Positions 1 to 7,743 of a DNA stretch of 16,731 nucleotides are shown here, one piece after another. The notes under the pieces are model-generated. The model was not told the DNA's origin. It saw nothing but the letters and a program-made list of their open reading frames with translations, and searched no databases. The position numbers and the translations under genes are program-made. Every line of letters begins with the position of its first letter. Within the stretch, counting starts at the first letter, position 1. Origin of the DNA: Phycisphaerales bacterium (lineage in GTDB: Bacteria; Planctomycetota; Phycisphaerae; Phycisphaerales; UBA1924); assembly GCA_019747615.1 (NCBI GenBank), contig JAIEQQ010000288.1, forward strand, positions 1-16,731. The letters run 5' to 3'.

Positions 1-100
1 CGGCGCCTCTCGGCGCAGTGGGTGGGCCGCTGCGGCGCGGCCCGCGCGAGGGTGAGCCGTCGCGAGACGGGCGTGAGTTGTCGGCGCGATATCCGCGAGA

Positions 101-112
101 TTCTGGCATACT
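101..112 (+). promoter_or_regulatory. possible extended -10 promoter of the hydrolase gene
   Basis: CATACT at 107-112 matches the -10 consensus at 4 of 6 positions and is preceded by TGG at 104-106, which gives an extended -10 (TGn). No good -35 lies 16-18 nt upstream. A start about 7 nt downstream would fall near 119, exactly where a 9-bp helix begins. This is inference from motif and position. Confidence 0.35.
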
Positions 113-118
113 TGTCGT

Positions 119-192
119 GTCCGGCGCATCGGGCGGTGAGGCCCGGGAGCAAAGCCCCCGGTGCGAACGAGCATACGCCACCAGCGCCGGGC
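119..192 (+). other. possible structured 5' leader
   Basis: Positions 119-127 can pair with 184-192 in a 9-bp helix with one G-U. It encloses a hairpin 130-134/141-145, and a second stem 160-165/176-182 with one bulged C. The joining strand contains AGCAAAGCC. An alternative fold pairs 143-147 with 157-161. The region lies between a candidate promoter and the hydrolase start. High GC makes chance pairing likely, and I could not match it to a known riboswitch class. Confidence 0.3.
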
Positions 193-215
193 CGAAGCTC
201 GCGATCTTGCACGTG

Positions 216-246
216 GGCCAGCCATGACACGCGAGCCGGGCTGGCT
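216..246 (+). other. inverted repeat / hairpin ahead of the hydrolase start
   Basis: GCCAGCC (217-223) is the reverse complement of GGCTGGC (239-245), and a G-U pair extends the stem outward. The 15-nt loop carries an ATG at 224. The hairpin ends 19 nt before the chosen start codon of the hydrolase, so it could affect initiation. No U-tract follows, so it is not a classical terminator. Confidence 0.35.
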
Positions 247-264
247 GCATCTCAGAAAGATCCC

Positions 265-1581
265 ATGATCGCCAACACCACGACTGCTCAAACGACGATT
301 GCCAACACCACGCTCGCGGGCCCGGCGCGCGCCACGGCGCTGACTGCGATGTGGGTCTTCGCTCGATCGATGTTTGTCGCGCTTGCGTCTGATGCCCGCC
401 GCGCGATCGAAGTTGCGCTGTGCCCGCGGGCCGCCGGCGGCGTGCTGATGCTCGGGCTGCTGCTATGCGTGCCGGTCGCATTTGGCGCGCCCGATCGACA
501 GCTCCGCGAGGTGAAGATCGACGCGGGCACCACGATCCGCTACTCCATCATCACGCCGGAGAACCTGGACCCAAAGACGCCGGCCCCGGTGCTCTTACTC
601 CTACCGCCCGGCACGCAGGATTTTCAGATGATGTCCGCGGCTCTCTCGCTCTTTGACGACGCGACGCTCAAAGACAAGCCCTGGGTCATCGTCTGCCCTG
701 AAGCGCCCGACAAGACCACGTTCTTCAGCGGCGCTGAGAAGCACATCCCCGCGCTGATGGCCGACATCGAGTCCCGCGTCACCGTCGAGGGCGCGCGCTA
801 CCACCTCGTGGGCATCTCCAACGGCGGCGTTTCGGCCTTCCGCATCGCGATCAACGATCCCTCGCGCGTGGCTTCGATCACGACGTTGCCGGGCTACCCG
901 CATCCGACTGATGCGCCGAAGCTGGACAAGATCAAGTCCATCCCCGTGCGGATGCATGTCGGCTCTGATGACTCGATGAACTGGGTGGACTCCGCCCGCC
1001 GCACGGAGACAGAGCTCAAACGCCTCGGCGGCAATGTGTGGCTCAACATCGCGATGACCGAGGGGCACATGATCCGCTCGCTCACCGCCAGCGCCATCTT
1101 GAAGGAACTGGACACGCTCAGGAAGGTCGAGGGAACCATGACACCGGCGCACACCGAGGCACTGGCGACGCTCGACCGATTCCACGCCGCGGCCGCGAAG
1201 GCCGACCTGAAGGCGTACTTCGATCTCTTTGCGCCCGAGGGGGCGTTCATCGGCACCGATGCGACCGAGCGATGGACCGTCGCGGAGTTCCGGGCGTATG
1301 CCGAGCCGCTGTTCAAGCGCGGGCGCGGCTGGACCTACAAGCCCCGCGCCGCGGGGCGGCACATCGACCTCTCGCCGACCGGCGACATCGCGTGGTTCAG
1401 CGAGATCTTGGACAACGAGAAGTACGGCGTCTGCCGCGGCACGGGGGTGCTGCGAAAAATCGATGGCTCGTGGCGCGTGGCGCAATATCACCTGACGGTG
1501 CCGGTGCCCAATGACCTGATGGAGCGGGTAACGATGCTGATCAAGGCCAAGGCCCCAAAGGAACCAGCAAAGAAGAAATGA
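265..1581 (+). CDS. exported alpha/beta hydrolase with C-terminal NTF2/SnoaL-like domain
   Basis: A 438-aa protein. Residues 57-75 form a hydrophobic export segment ending AFGA, a plausible signal peptidase site, so it probably acts outside the cytoplasm. Residues 80-285 look like a serine alpha/beta hydrolase of the esterase/phospholipase type: GISNGG gives nucleophile Ser185, SDD at 234-236 the acid, and GHM the His at 268. Residues about 297-420 resemble the DUF4440/SnoaL-like (NTF2) fold, with GDIAWFSE and a GSWRVAQYHLTVP ending. The substrate cannot be read from the sequence. The start at 265 is chosen because the frame upstream lacks protein-like sequence. Met at 349 would give a shorter n-region, and the open frame reaches back to 22. 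No strong SD is present (AGAAAGA at 254-260). The first residues hold a repeated IANTT. The gene stands alone, with no terminator seen. Confidence 0.75.
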   Translation: MIANTTTAQTTIANTTLAGPARATALTAMWVFARSMFVALASDARRAIEVALCPRAAGGVLMLGLLLCVPVAFGAPDRQLREVKIDAGTTIRYSIITPENLDPKTPAPVLLLLPPGTQDFQMMSAALSLFDDATLKDKPWVIVCPEAPDKTTFFSGAEKHIPALMADIESRVTVEGARYHLVGISNGGVSAFRIAINDPSRVASITTLPGYPHPTDAPKLDKIKSIPVRMHVGSDDSMNWVDSARRTETELKRLGGNVWLNIAMTEGHMIRSLTASAILKELDTLRKVEGTMTPAHTEALATLDRFHAAAAKADLKAYFDLFAPEGAFIGTDATERWTVAEFRAYAEPLFKRGRGWTYKPRAAGRHIDLSPTGDIAWFSEILDNEKYGVCRGTGVLRKIDGSWRVAQYHLTVPVPNDLMERVTMLIKAKAPKEPAKKK

Positions 1582-1584
1582 CTC

Positions 1585-1624
1585 CCGTGGGGCGGGCGTC
1601 CCGCAGTGCCGTGGGGCGGGCGTC
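1585..1624 (+). repeat. two direct copies of a 16-bp GC-rich repeat
   Basis: CCGTGGGGCGGGCGTC occurs at 1585-1600 and again at 1609-1624, offset by 24 nt, and each copy is followed by c-CGC or a-CGC. It lies just after the hydrolase stop. It looks like a dispersed intergenic repeat. No hairpin with a U-tract is formed, so it is not called as a terminator. Confidence 0.6.
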
Positions 1625-1726
1625 ACGCCTGCCTCCCGCCGACTCACCTCCAACGAATGAAGCCCCTCGCTGGCCATTCGATCGGGTTTTGATTGCTCGA
1701 TTCGCACTTTCGGGCTTCTTTAGGGT

Positions 1727-1755
1727 TTGATCGGCGCGATCGGGGGCGATATAGT
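1727..1755 (+). promoter_or_regulatory. sigma70-type promoter of rpsO
   Basis: TTGATC (1727-1732) and TATAGT (1750-1755) are separated by exactly 17 nt and match consensus at 4 of 6 and 5 of 6 positions. The expected start near 1762 leaves a leader of about 77 nt before rpsO. Such leaders can carry S15 autoregulatory structures. Only a short GGCC/GGCC hairpin (1778-1789) is visible here. Confidence 0.65.
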
Positions 1756-1838
1756 GCGTCTTCAATCACAGCACCAGGGCCAAAGGGCCGGGCGTTTGAC
1801 CCGACTCTTCGAAGGCCGACAGCATCTGAGCACGATCC

Positions 1839-2105
1839 ATGATCACTGTTGAGCAGCGCTCCAAGACCGTTAAGACGTACCAGATCAACCCCAAGGATTC
1901 CGGCTCGCCCGAGGTTCAGGTTGCGATCCTGACCGAGCGGATCAATGACCTGACCGAGCATCTGAAGATCCACAAGAAGGATCACCACAGCCGTCGCGGG
2001 CTGGTTCTGATGGCCGCGAACCGCAACCGGCTGCTCCGGTATCTTGCGCGTGCGGACCGCCAGCGGTATTTGGACCTGATCGGACGCCTGGGCCTCCGCA
2101 AGTAA
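1839..2105 (+). CDS. rpsO: 30S ribosomal protein S15
   Basis: An 88-aa protein of the usual length for bacterial S15 (E. coli has 89). It is recognised from [16 protein letters not shown] near residues 20-35, from [11 protein letters not shown] around 45-55 and from [10 protein letters not shown]15 binds the central domain of 16S rRNA early in 30S assembly, and in many bacteria it represses its own translation. The start at 1839 gives the full family N-terminus. No strong Shine-Dalgarno precedes it. It has its own promoter, is followed after 14 nt by a strong intrinsic terminator, and then by pnp, the conserved rpsO-pnp gene order. Confidence 0.98.
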   Translation: MITVEQRSKTVKTYQINPKDSGSPEVQVAILTERINDLTEHLKIHKKDHHSRRGLVLMAANRNRLLRYLARADRQRYLDLIGRLGLRK

Positions 2106-2119
2106 TCTACGACTTTCTG

Positions 2120-2157
2120 CAGGCCCGCGAGTCAACGCTCGCGGGCCTGTTTGTTTT
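2120..2157 (+). terminator. rho-independent terminator of rpsO
   Basis: A perfect 12-bp stem (2120-2131 with 2138-2149) has a 6-nt loop TCAACG and is followed by TTTGTTTT. It lies 14 nt after the rpsO stop and before the pnp leader, so most rpsO transcription should end here unless read-through is regulated. Confidence 0.93.
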
Positions 2158-2408
2158 CACTGTTCGCACCAGGGCCACGGGCTTGTCCGGTGGCAGTGGG
2201 CACCCGGCTTGTGTGTTTGTCTGGCGATGCCTGTCGATCCGATCGACGGGGCGTCGTCCGAAGCGAGCCCGATGCCTCTGCTTTCGAGCAAGCCCGATCC
2301 GCCCCACGTCGCAGTGGCGCGCGAGCTGATGATCTCTGGGCCGATGCCCGGGGAGAGCCGCGCAGCCCGATGGCGTGTAGCGCTGCAAATGCAGCAGGAT
2401 CGGTTTGT
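2158..2408 (+). other. long pnp leader, no gene seen
   Basis: About 250 nt between the rpsO terminator and the pnp start. The pnp frame stays open through it, but the translation has no similarity to a PNPase N-terminus and looks like out-of-frame GC-rich sequence. A short stem GCCAC/GTGGC (2174-2178 with 2190-2194) is possible. In several bacteria the pnp leader is the site of RNase III cleavage and autoregulation. No clear promoter could be picked, although transcription of pnp requires one here or read-through. Confidence 0.4.
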
Positions 2409-4628
2409 ATGAATCACGTTGTTGTGCAGAAAGAAATCGGCGGTCGCACGCTCACGTTGGAGACCGGCAAGGTCGCCAAGCTCTGTAACGCCGCGATCAT
2501 GGCGACCTACGGCGGCACGGTGGTGCTGGCGACCGTCACCCGCGGCGCGCCGCGCGAGGGCACGGATTTCCTGGGCCTGACGATCGACTATCGCGAGAAG
2601 ACCTCGGCTGCGGGCAAGTTCCCCGGCGGGTTCAAGAAGCGCGAGGGTCCGCCATCGGAGAAGGAAATCCTCACGATGCGCATGATCGATCGTCCGATGC
2701 GCCCGCTCTTCCCAGACGGGTTCTTTGACGAGATCCTGATCCAGTGCTTCGTCATGAGCCACGATCAGGAGAACGATGCTGACGTGATCGCGGGCACCGC
2801 GGCGTCTGCGGCGCTGGCGATGAGCAACATCCCCTTTGAGGGGCCGATTGCCACGGTTCGCGTCGCGCGCATCCACACCGACGACGGCACCCGCTTCGTC
2901 GTCAACCCCACCGTCACGCAGATGGAATACTCGGACTTGGATCTGGTTCTCTCCGGCCACAAGGACGGCCTGAACATGATCGAAGTCGGCGCTGCCGAGG
3001 TTCCCGAGCAGGGCATCCACGACGCCTTGACGTTCGGCTACGACCAGTGCAAGGACGTTCTGGCCCTAATCGATGAGCTGGTCAAGAAGGCCGGCGTTCC
3101 GAAGGTCATGGGCGAGATCTTCCTGCCCAGCGAAGAGATCACCGCCTTCACCGCCAAAACGTGCGAGAAGGACCTGATCGCGGCCCGCCAGATCAAGGGC
3201 AAGAAGGAGCGCAACACGAAGGTGGACGCGCTCCGCAAGGCCTTCCTCGATACCCACTTCCTTGAGAAGGGCGATGGCAACGTCACCCAGTGGAAGGACT
3301 CACTCAAGAAACGCTCGCAGGCCAAGGAGGCGTTCAAGCGCCTCGAAGAGAAGATCACCCGCCGCCTGATCGCCGAGCAGAAAACCCGCGCCGACGGGCG
3401 CGGCCCCACCGAGATCCGCCAGATCATCGGCGAGGTCGGTGTTCTGTCCCGCACCCACGGCTCGGCCTTCTTCCAGCGCGGCGAGACCCAGTCGCTCGTC
3501 AGCGTCACCCTCGGCACCGGCAAGGACGAGCAGATCGTCGATGGCCTGCTGCCTGAGTACTCCAAGAAGTTCATGCTGCACTACAACTTCCCGCCGTTCT
3601 CAACCGGCGAAGTGAAGCGCGTCATGGCCCCGGGCCGTCGCGAAATCGGGCACGGTGCGCTCGCGGAGCGTTCGCTGCTGGGCATCCTCCCCTCGCCGGA
3701 CGAGTTCCCCTACACGATCCGCGTGGTCAGCGACATCACCGAGTCTAACGGCTCGTCGTCGATGGCCTCGGTCTGCGGCGGCTGCCTGGCGCTCATGGAT
3801 GCCGGCGTGCCCATCAAGGCCACCTGCGCCGGCATCAGCGTCGGCCGCTTCACCGATGACGACGGCAACAAAGAGATCTTCGTCACCGACATCATCGGCG
3901 AGGAAGACTTCTTCGGCGATATGGACTTCAAGGTCTCCGGCACCCGCGAGGGCATCACCGGCATCCAGCTCGACCTCAAGGCCCGCGGCCTCAACCTCGA
4001 CCAGGTCAAGGTCATCTTCGAGCAGGCCAAGAAGGGCCGCCTCGAGATCATCGACATCATGGAGAAGGTGATCGCCAAGCCTCGCGCTGAGATCAGCCAG
4101 TACGCCCCGCGCTTGGTCACCATCATGATCAGCCCCGAGAAGATCGGCAAGCTCATCGGCCCCGGTGGCAAGACCATCCGCTCGATCCAGGACAAGTGGC
4201 AGGTCACGATCGAAGTCGAGGACGACGGCACCGTCATGGTCGCCAGCAACAGCGGCGAGTCGATGGACGGCGCCCGCTCGGAGATCGAGGCGCTCGTCGC
4301 CGAGATCAAGGTCGGCACCGTCTACACCGGCAAGGTCGTGTCGATGAAGGACTTCGGCTGCTTCGTCGAGCTGGCCCCCGGCACCGACGGCATGTGCCAC
4401 ATCTCCGAACTCGCCGACGGCTTCGTCAAGAGCGTCAACGAGGTCGTCAAGATGGGCGACATGATCAAGGTCAAGGTCATCCTCGTGGACGACCAGGGCC
4501 GCATCAAGCTCAGCCGCAAGGCGGCCATGCGCGACGACGCGATCGCGACCGGCGGTGGTGGCGGCGGTGGCAACACCGGCGGCCAGACGGGTCAGGCCCC
4601 GCAGCAGTCCGCGGCACGAAACGATTGA
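2409..4628 (+). CDS. pnp: polyribonucleotide nucleotidyltransferase (PNPase)
   Basis: A 739-aa enzyme that degrades RNA 3' to 5' by phosphorolysis, releasing nucleoside diphosphates, and can add tails in reverse. Domain order is complete: first RNase PH core from residue 4, helical domain, and second RNase PH core with ITESNGSSSMASVCGG and GEEDFFGDMDFKV. Asp500, Asp506 and Lys508 correspond to the E. coli catalytic Asp486, Asp492 and Lys494. The KH domain has IGKLIGPGGK at 579-588, and the S1 domain runs from about 635 to 706. A short Gly-rich tail with seven consecutive Gly follows. The start at 2409 is chosen because family homology begins there (VVVQKEIGGRTLTLETGK) and AGGA at 2396-2399 is a usable SD. 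The open frame extends 86 codons further upstream without homology. Its own terminator follows. Confidence 0.97.
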   Translation: MNHVVVQKEIGGRTLTLETGKVAKLCNAAIMATYGGTVVLATVTRGAPREGTDFLGLTIDYREKTSAAGKFPGGFKKREGPPSEKEILTMRMIDRPMRPLFPDGFFDEILIQCFVMSHDQENDADVIAGTAASAALAMSNIPFEGPIATVRVARIHTDDGTRFVVNPTVTQMEYSDLDLVLSGHKDGLNMIEVGAAEVPEQGIHDALTFGYDQCKDVLALIDELVKKAGVPKVMGEIFLPSEEITAFTAKTCEKDLIAARQIKGKKERNTKVDALRKAFLDTHFLEKGDGNVTQWKDSLKKRSQAKEAFKRLEEKITRRLIAEQKTRADGRGPTEIRQIIGEVGVLSRTHGSAFFQRGETQSLVSVTLGTGKDEQIVDGLLPEYSKKFMLHYNFPPFSTGEVKRVMAPGRREIGHGALAERSLLGILPSPDEFPYTIRVVSDITESNGSSSMASVCGGCLALMDAGVPIKATCAGISVGRFTDDDGNKEIFVTDIIGEEDFFGDMDFKVSGTREGITGIQLDLKARGLNLDQVKVIFEQAKKGRLEIIDIMEKVIAKPRAEISQYAPRLVTIMISPEKIGKLIGPGGKTIRSIQDKWQVTIEVEDDGTVMVASNSGESMDGARSEIEALVAEIKVGTVYTGKVVSMKDFGCFVELAPGTDGMCHISELADGFVKSVNEVVKMGDMIKVKVILVDDQGRIKLSRKAAMRDDAIATGGGGGGGNTGGQTGQAPQQSAARND

Positions 4629-4652
4629 TCGTTTCCCCCAATACTGAATCGC

Positions 4653-4688
4653 AAACGGGCCCGCCATGATCGGCGGGCCCGTTTTTTT
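4653..4688 (+). terminator. rho-independent terminator of pnp
   Basis: A 10-bp all-GC stem (4656-4665 with 4672-4681), extended by three A-U pairs at the base, has loop ATGATC and a run of seven T at 4682-4688. It lies 24 nt after the pnp stop. Confidence 0.95.
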
Positions 4689-4753
4689 GTGATCCCAGGC
4701 CGGTTTTTACTCCAGCCAGTGAAAACTCCGGATCCGATTCTTCGCCTGAAAAT

Positions 4754-4782
4754 GTGACCTAGGTCATCCGATGTGGTATGCT
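4754..4782 (+). promoter_or_regulatory. promoter of the cold-shock-domain gene with overlapping palindrome
   Basis: GTGACC (4754-4759) and TATGCT (4777-4782) are 17 nt apart. TGG at 4774-4776 makes an extended -10. The perfect 12-bp palindrome TGACCTAGGTCA (4755-4766) covers the -35 and the start of the spacer, the typical place for a repressor site. The expected transcript start is near 4789. GAAGGGG (4794-4800) is the SD, 7 nt before the start codon. Confidence 0.6.
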
Positions 4783-4807
4783 GAGAGGGGCATGAAGGGG
4801 ATTCAAT

Positions 4808-5098
4808 ATGTCTGCCAGCGACCCGAACAAGATTGTCAACGCCGAGGGCATCGTGAAGTGGTTTGACCCCAAGAAGGGGTTCGGCTTCATCATCGGGCCC
4901 GATGGTCAGGACATCTTCGCGCACTTCACGAAGATCGAGGGCGACGGTTTTCGCGTGCTTCGCGATGCGAGCCGCGTGATGTACGACGCCGAGCGCGGCG
5001 ACAAAGGCTGGAACGCCAGCCGCATCGCGCGGATCGACGACCCGATCGAAGACGCGGCTGCTGTCAAGAAGCAGTACTCGCGCTCGCCTCGGCGGTGA
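4808..5098 (+). CDS. cold-shock-domain (CspA-like) nucleic-acid-binding protein
   Basis: A 96-aa protein with one cold-shock domain at about residues 13-74. RNP1 is KGFGFI (23-28), RNP2 is DIFAHF (35-40), and the conserved Trp18 of VKWF is present. These aromatic residues bind single-stranded RNA or DNA, and the family acts as RNA chaperones or transcription antiterminators in the cytoplasm. It is longer than the typical 65-70 aa because of a 12-residue N-terminal extension and a basic tail ending SRSPRR, which could add nucleic-acid contacts. The second half (VMYDAERGDKGWNASRI) departs from the standard VSFEVxxGxKGPQAANV. The gene is monocistronic, has a good SD and promoter, and converges on map 41 nt away. 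Confidence 0.9.
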   Translation: MSASDPNKIVNAEGIVKWFDPKKGFGFIIGPDGQDIFAHFTKIEGDGFRVLRDASRVMYDAERGDKGWNASRIARIDDPIEDAAAVKKQYSRSPRR

Positions 5099-5139
5099 GT
5101 CCCAACTCCTTGCCCATTCAATTCTGTACGCGCTCGGCA

Positions 5140-5967
5140 TCACCCGACCACGTCGGGTAGGTTCTGCATGCCGTCGCTCAGCACGCGCGGGCCGTGGTCA
5201 GTCACGAGTACATCGTGCTCGTAGTGAACGCTCATGCTGCCGTCGGCGGTGAGCACGGGCCAGTCGTTCTTGCGGGCGTGCTTTGTGTCGCCGGTGCTGA
5301 CGGCGATCATCGGCTCGACGGCGATGAGCGTGCCGGGGGCGCAGCGTTCGGTGGCCTCGGGCCACTCGCCGACATATGCGGGCACGACGTTGCTGACGTA
5401 CGGGGCTTTGTGGAGGGTTTTGAGGCCGTAGCCGTGACCGCCGAGGCCGCGCACGAGCTTGAAGCCGAACTCGGTCTCGACGATGCCCTGCACGCGCCGG
5501 GCCCACGCGAGGTACGTGTTCTTTGGGTGCAGTTCTTTGACGCCCTCGGCGAGTGACTTCTTGCCACTGTCCATCAGGCGCTTCACGAGCGCCGTGGGCT
5601 CGCCGAAGCTGTAGGTCCACGCGGCGTCGCCGATCATGCCGCGATAGTTGACGCCGATGTCGAGCTTGAGCAGGTCACCCTCGCGCAGCGGGCGCGTCAC
5701 ACTCGCGGCGGTGCCGTGCACGACGCAATCATTCAGCGAGAGGCACGCGTGACTGGGAAACGCCGGCGAGCGGCCTTGGCGGTAGTGAAGGAAGCAGCTC
5801 TTGCACTCGATGTCGGCCAGCACCCTCGCCACTTCCCCATCGATCTGCGCGAGGGTCATGCCCATGCGCATGAACGCCGAGACGCGCCGATGAACCTCAA
5901 CGACTTTCTGAGCCGCGCTGTAGGCGAGGTCGATCTCTGCGGGTGTCATCTTGCCTGCGGTGGTCAT
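5140..5967 (-). CDS. map: type I methionine aminopeptidase
   Basis: A 275-aa cytoplasmic metalloenzyme that removes the initiator methionine from nascent proteins. All five metal ligands are visible: Asp103 and Asp114 (LDIGVNYRGMIGD), His178 (GGHGYG), Glu218 (AVEPMIA) and Glu250 (HYEHDVLV). The substrate-binding histidines are His84 (NDCVVHG) and His186 (TLHKAP). Length fits the E. coli-type enzyme (264 aa), with no zinc-finger or proline-rich N-terminal extension. The start at 5967 gives the expected N-terminus, but the preceding bases have only a weak SD. It lies 71 nt downstream of guaB on the same strand, with a small CGAGC/GCTCG hairpin (6021-6034) between them, so co-transcription is possible. 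Confidence 0.96.
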   Translation of the reverse strand: MTTAGKMTPAEIDLAYSAAQKVVEVHRRVSAFMRMGMTLAQIDGEVARVLADIECKSCFLHYRQGRSPAFPSHACLSLNDCVVHGTAASVTRPLREGDLLKLDIGVNYRGMIGDAAWTYSFGEPTALVKRLMDSGKKSLAEGVKELHPKNTYLAWARRVQGIVETEFGFKLVRGLGGHGYGLKTLHKAPYVSNVVPAYVGEWPEATERCAPGTLIAVEPMIAVSTGDTKHARKNDWPVLTADGSMSVHYEHDVLVTDHGPRVLSDGMQNLPDVVG

Positions 5968-6038
5968 GGATTCGACTCAATCAGTGGGCGGCACAAAGGT
6001 AAACACGTCAGCGCGGCACGCGAGCGTTTGCTCGGCGA

Positions 6039-7595
6039 TTACTCCAGCCCCTGACGCGCGACAAGGTAGTTGGGCGACTCCTTGGTGAGCTGGATGTCGT
6101 GCGGGTGATTCTCGACGATCGTCGCGCCGCTGACGCGACAGAACCTCGCGTCGCGCTGCATCTCTGCCAGCGTGCGGCAGCCGACGTAGCCCATGCTGGC
6201 CCGCAGGCCCCCCACCATCTGGTAGACGAACTCGGTGAGCGGGCCGCGGGCGGCGACGAGGCCTTCGACGCCTTCGGGGACGAACTTCTGCTTGCCGATC
6301 TCGGCGCTGGCGTTGCCGGCGTTTCCGGCTCGTGAGCTGGCGGAGTCTGCTGCTGACGTCGAGCCGGCGCGGTTCGCTTGGCCGTAGCGATCGGCGCTGC
6401 CGGCGTTCATGGCGCCCTCGCTGCCCATGCCGCGATAGGACTTGTAGCGGCGCCCTTGGCGGATGACCATCTCGCCGGGCGATTCATCGAGGCCCGCGAA
6501 CATCGAGCCCATCATCACGGCGCTTGCGCCCGCGGCGATTGCTTTGGCGATATCGCCGCTCTGGCGAATGCCGCCGTCGGCGATCACGACGCAGTTCGTG
6601 CCCGCGACGCCCTGGACGGCGCTCATGACCGCCGAGAGCTGCGGCACGCCGACGCCGGTGACGACTCGCGTGGTGCAGATGCTGCCGGGGCCGATGCCGA
6701 CTTTGACCGCGTCTGCGCCCGCGCCCGCCAGCGCCTTGGCGCCCTCAGCGGTGGCGACGTTGCCGGCGATCACGTCAATATCGTGGCGCTTCTTGAGTTC
6801 TCGCACGGTGCGGAGGACGTTCTCGCTGTGGCCGTGGCTGGTGTCAACAACGAGGACGTCTGCGCCCGCGGCGACGACGGCCTCGGCACGCTCGTACGCG
6901 TCAACGCCGATCGCGGCGCCGCAGCGGAGGCGGCCGCGTGAGTCAACGCAGGCGCGGGGGAACTGGCTGAGGCGATCGATGTCCTTCATCGTGATGAGGC
7001 CGACGAGGTTGCCCGATGTGTCAACCAGAAGGAGCTTCTCGATCTTGTTGGCGTTCAAGATGCGCTCGGCTTCGGGGAGCGTGGTGCCGGCGGGGGCGGT
7101 GATGAGGCCGTCTTTGGTCATCACGTCGCCGACGCGGGTCTGCTCGTTCTCAACGAACTTGAGATCGCGTCGGGTGAGGATGCCGCGGACGGAGCCCTTG
7201 GCTTCGGCGTTGTGCGTGACGGGGAAGCCCGAGACGTGGTAGCGCGCCATGAGCTGGCGGGCCTTGGCGACGGTGTCGTCTGGCGAGAGGGTCATCGGAT
7301 CGCTGATGACGCCGTTGGCGGAGCGCTTGACCTTCGTGACCTCGCGAGCCTGGGTCTCGGGGGGCATGTTGCGGTGAATGACGCCGAGGCCGCCCTCTTG
7401 GGCGAGCGCGATGGCCAGTGCGCTCTCGGTGACGGTGTCCATCGGCGCGGACACCAGCGGGATGTGCAGGCGGATGCGGCGCGTGAGCCAGGTGGTGGTG
7501 TCGGCGTCGGTAGGCACGACGTTGGAGTATCTGGGAAGCAGCAAGACGTCATCGAACGTGATGGCGTCCATCACGATCTTTTCAGCAGCGGTCAT
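6039..7595 (-). CDS. guaB: inosine-5'-monophosphate dehydrogenase
   Basis: A 518-aa enzyme catalysing IMP + NAD to XMP, the committed step to guanine nucleotides. The N-terminus has [10 protein letters not shown], and two CBS domains follow at roughly residues 90-208. The active-site loop [11 protein letters not shown] holds the catalytic Cys307, and the flap begins [10 protein letters not shown]. In place of the usual few residues between DRYGQ and FVPEGVEG, the flap contains about 30 residues rich in Ala, Gly, Ser and Asn (6288-6377), which explains most of the excess over the usual 490 aa. The start at 7595 is chosen because it puts ITFDD at the family position. Met codons at 7691 and 7724 extend the frame upstream without homology. 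It lies downstream of the REC-GGDEF-EAL gene on the same strand and upstream of map. Confidence 0.96.
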   Translation of the reverse strand: MTAAEKIVMDAITFDDVLLLPRYSNVVPTDADTTTWLTRRIRLHIPLVSAPMDTVTESALAIALAQEGGLGVIHRNMPPETQAREVTKVKRSANGVISDPMTLSPDDTVAKARQLMARYHVSGFPVTHNAEAKGSVRGILTRRDLKFVENEQTRVGDVMTKDGLITAPAGTTLPEAERILNANKIEKLLLVDTSGNLVGLITMKDIDRLSQFPRACVDSRGRLRCGAAIGVDAYERAEAVVAAGADVLVVDTSHGHSENVLRTVRELKKRHDIDVIAGNVATAEGAKALAGAGADAVKVGIGPGSICTTRVVTGVGVPQLSAVMSAVQGVAGTNCVVIADGGIRQSGDIAKAIAAGASAVMMGSMFAGLDESPGEMVIRQGRRYKSYRGMGSEGAMNAGSADRYGQANRAGSTSAADSASSRAGNAGNASAEIGKQKFVPEGVEGLVAARGPLTEFVYQMVGGLRASMGYVGCRTLAEMQRDARFCRVSGATIVENHPHDIQLTKESPNYLVARQGLE

Positions 7596-7743
7596 AGCCT
7601 GAGGCGGGCCGACGAAGGTCGGCGCGGCGCTCGCATCATGGTTGACGGCGGGTGACGCTGGACGCTTGGAGGAAATCGCTTGGGCTTCCATGAGACAGGG
7701 TACGCGTTTGCACGCGCCGGGCAAGTCGGGCTCGCTCGATGGC

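Noticed and set aside
145..161. Resemblance to the c-di-GMP-I (GEMM) core GGGACGCAAAGCC
   Set aside because: Only GGGA-GCAAAGCCCCCGG resembles it. The 5' GGCAAACC strand and the 3' tetraloop-receptor arm are missing, so the class is not called.
601..1707. 368-codon open frame on the minus strand
   Set aside because: Antisense to the hydrolase, which has a full catalytic set; Arg/His-rich shadow.
2151..2408. 86-codon N-terminal extension of PNPase
   Set aside because: It begins inside the rpsO terminator and has no family similarity; homology starts right at the Met at 2409.
3600..4667. 355-codon open frame on the minus strand
   Set aside because: Antisense to pnp; Asp/Leu/Ala/Gly-rich mirror of GC-rich codons, no domain.
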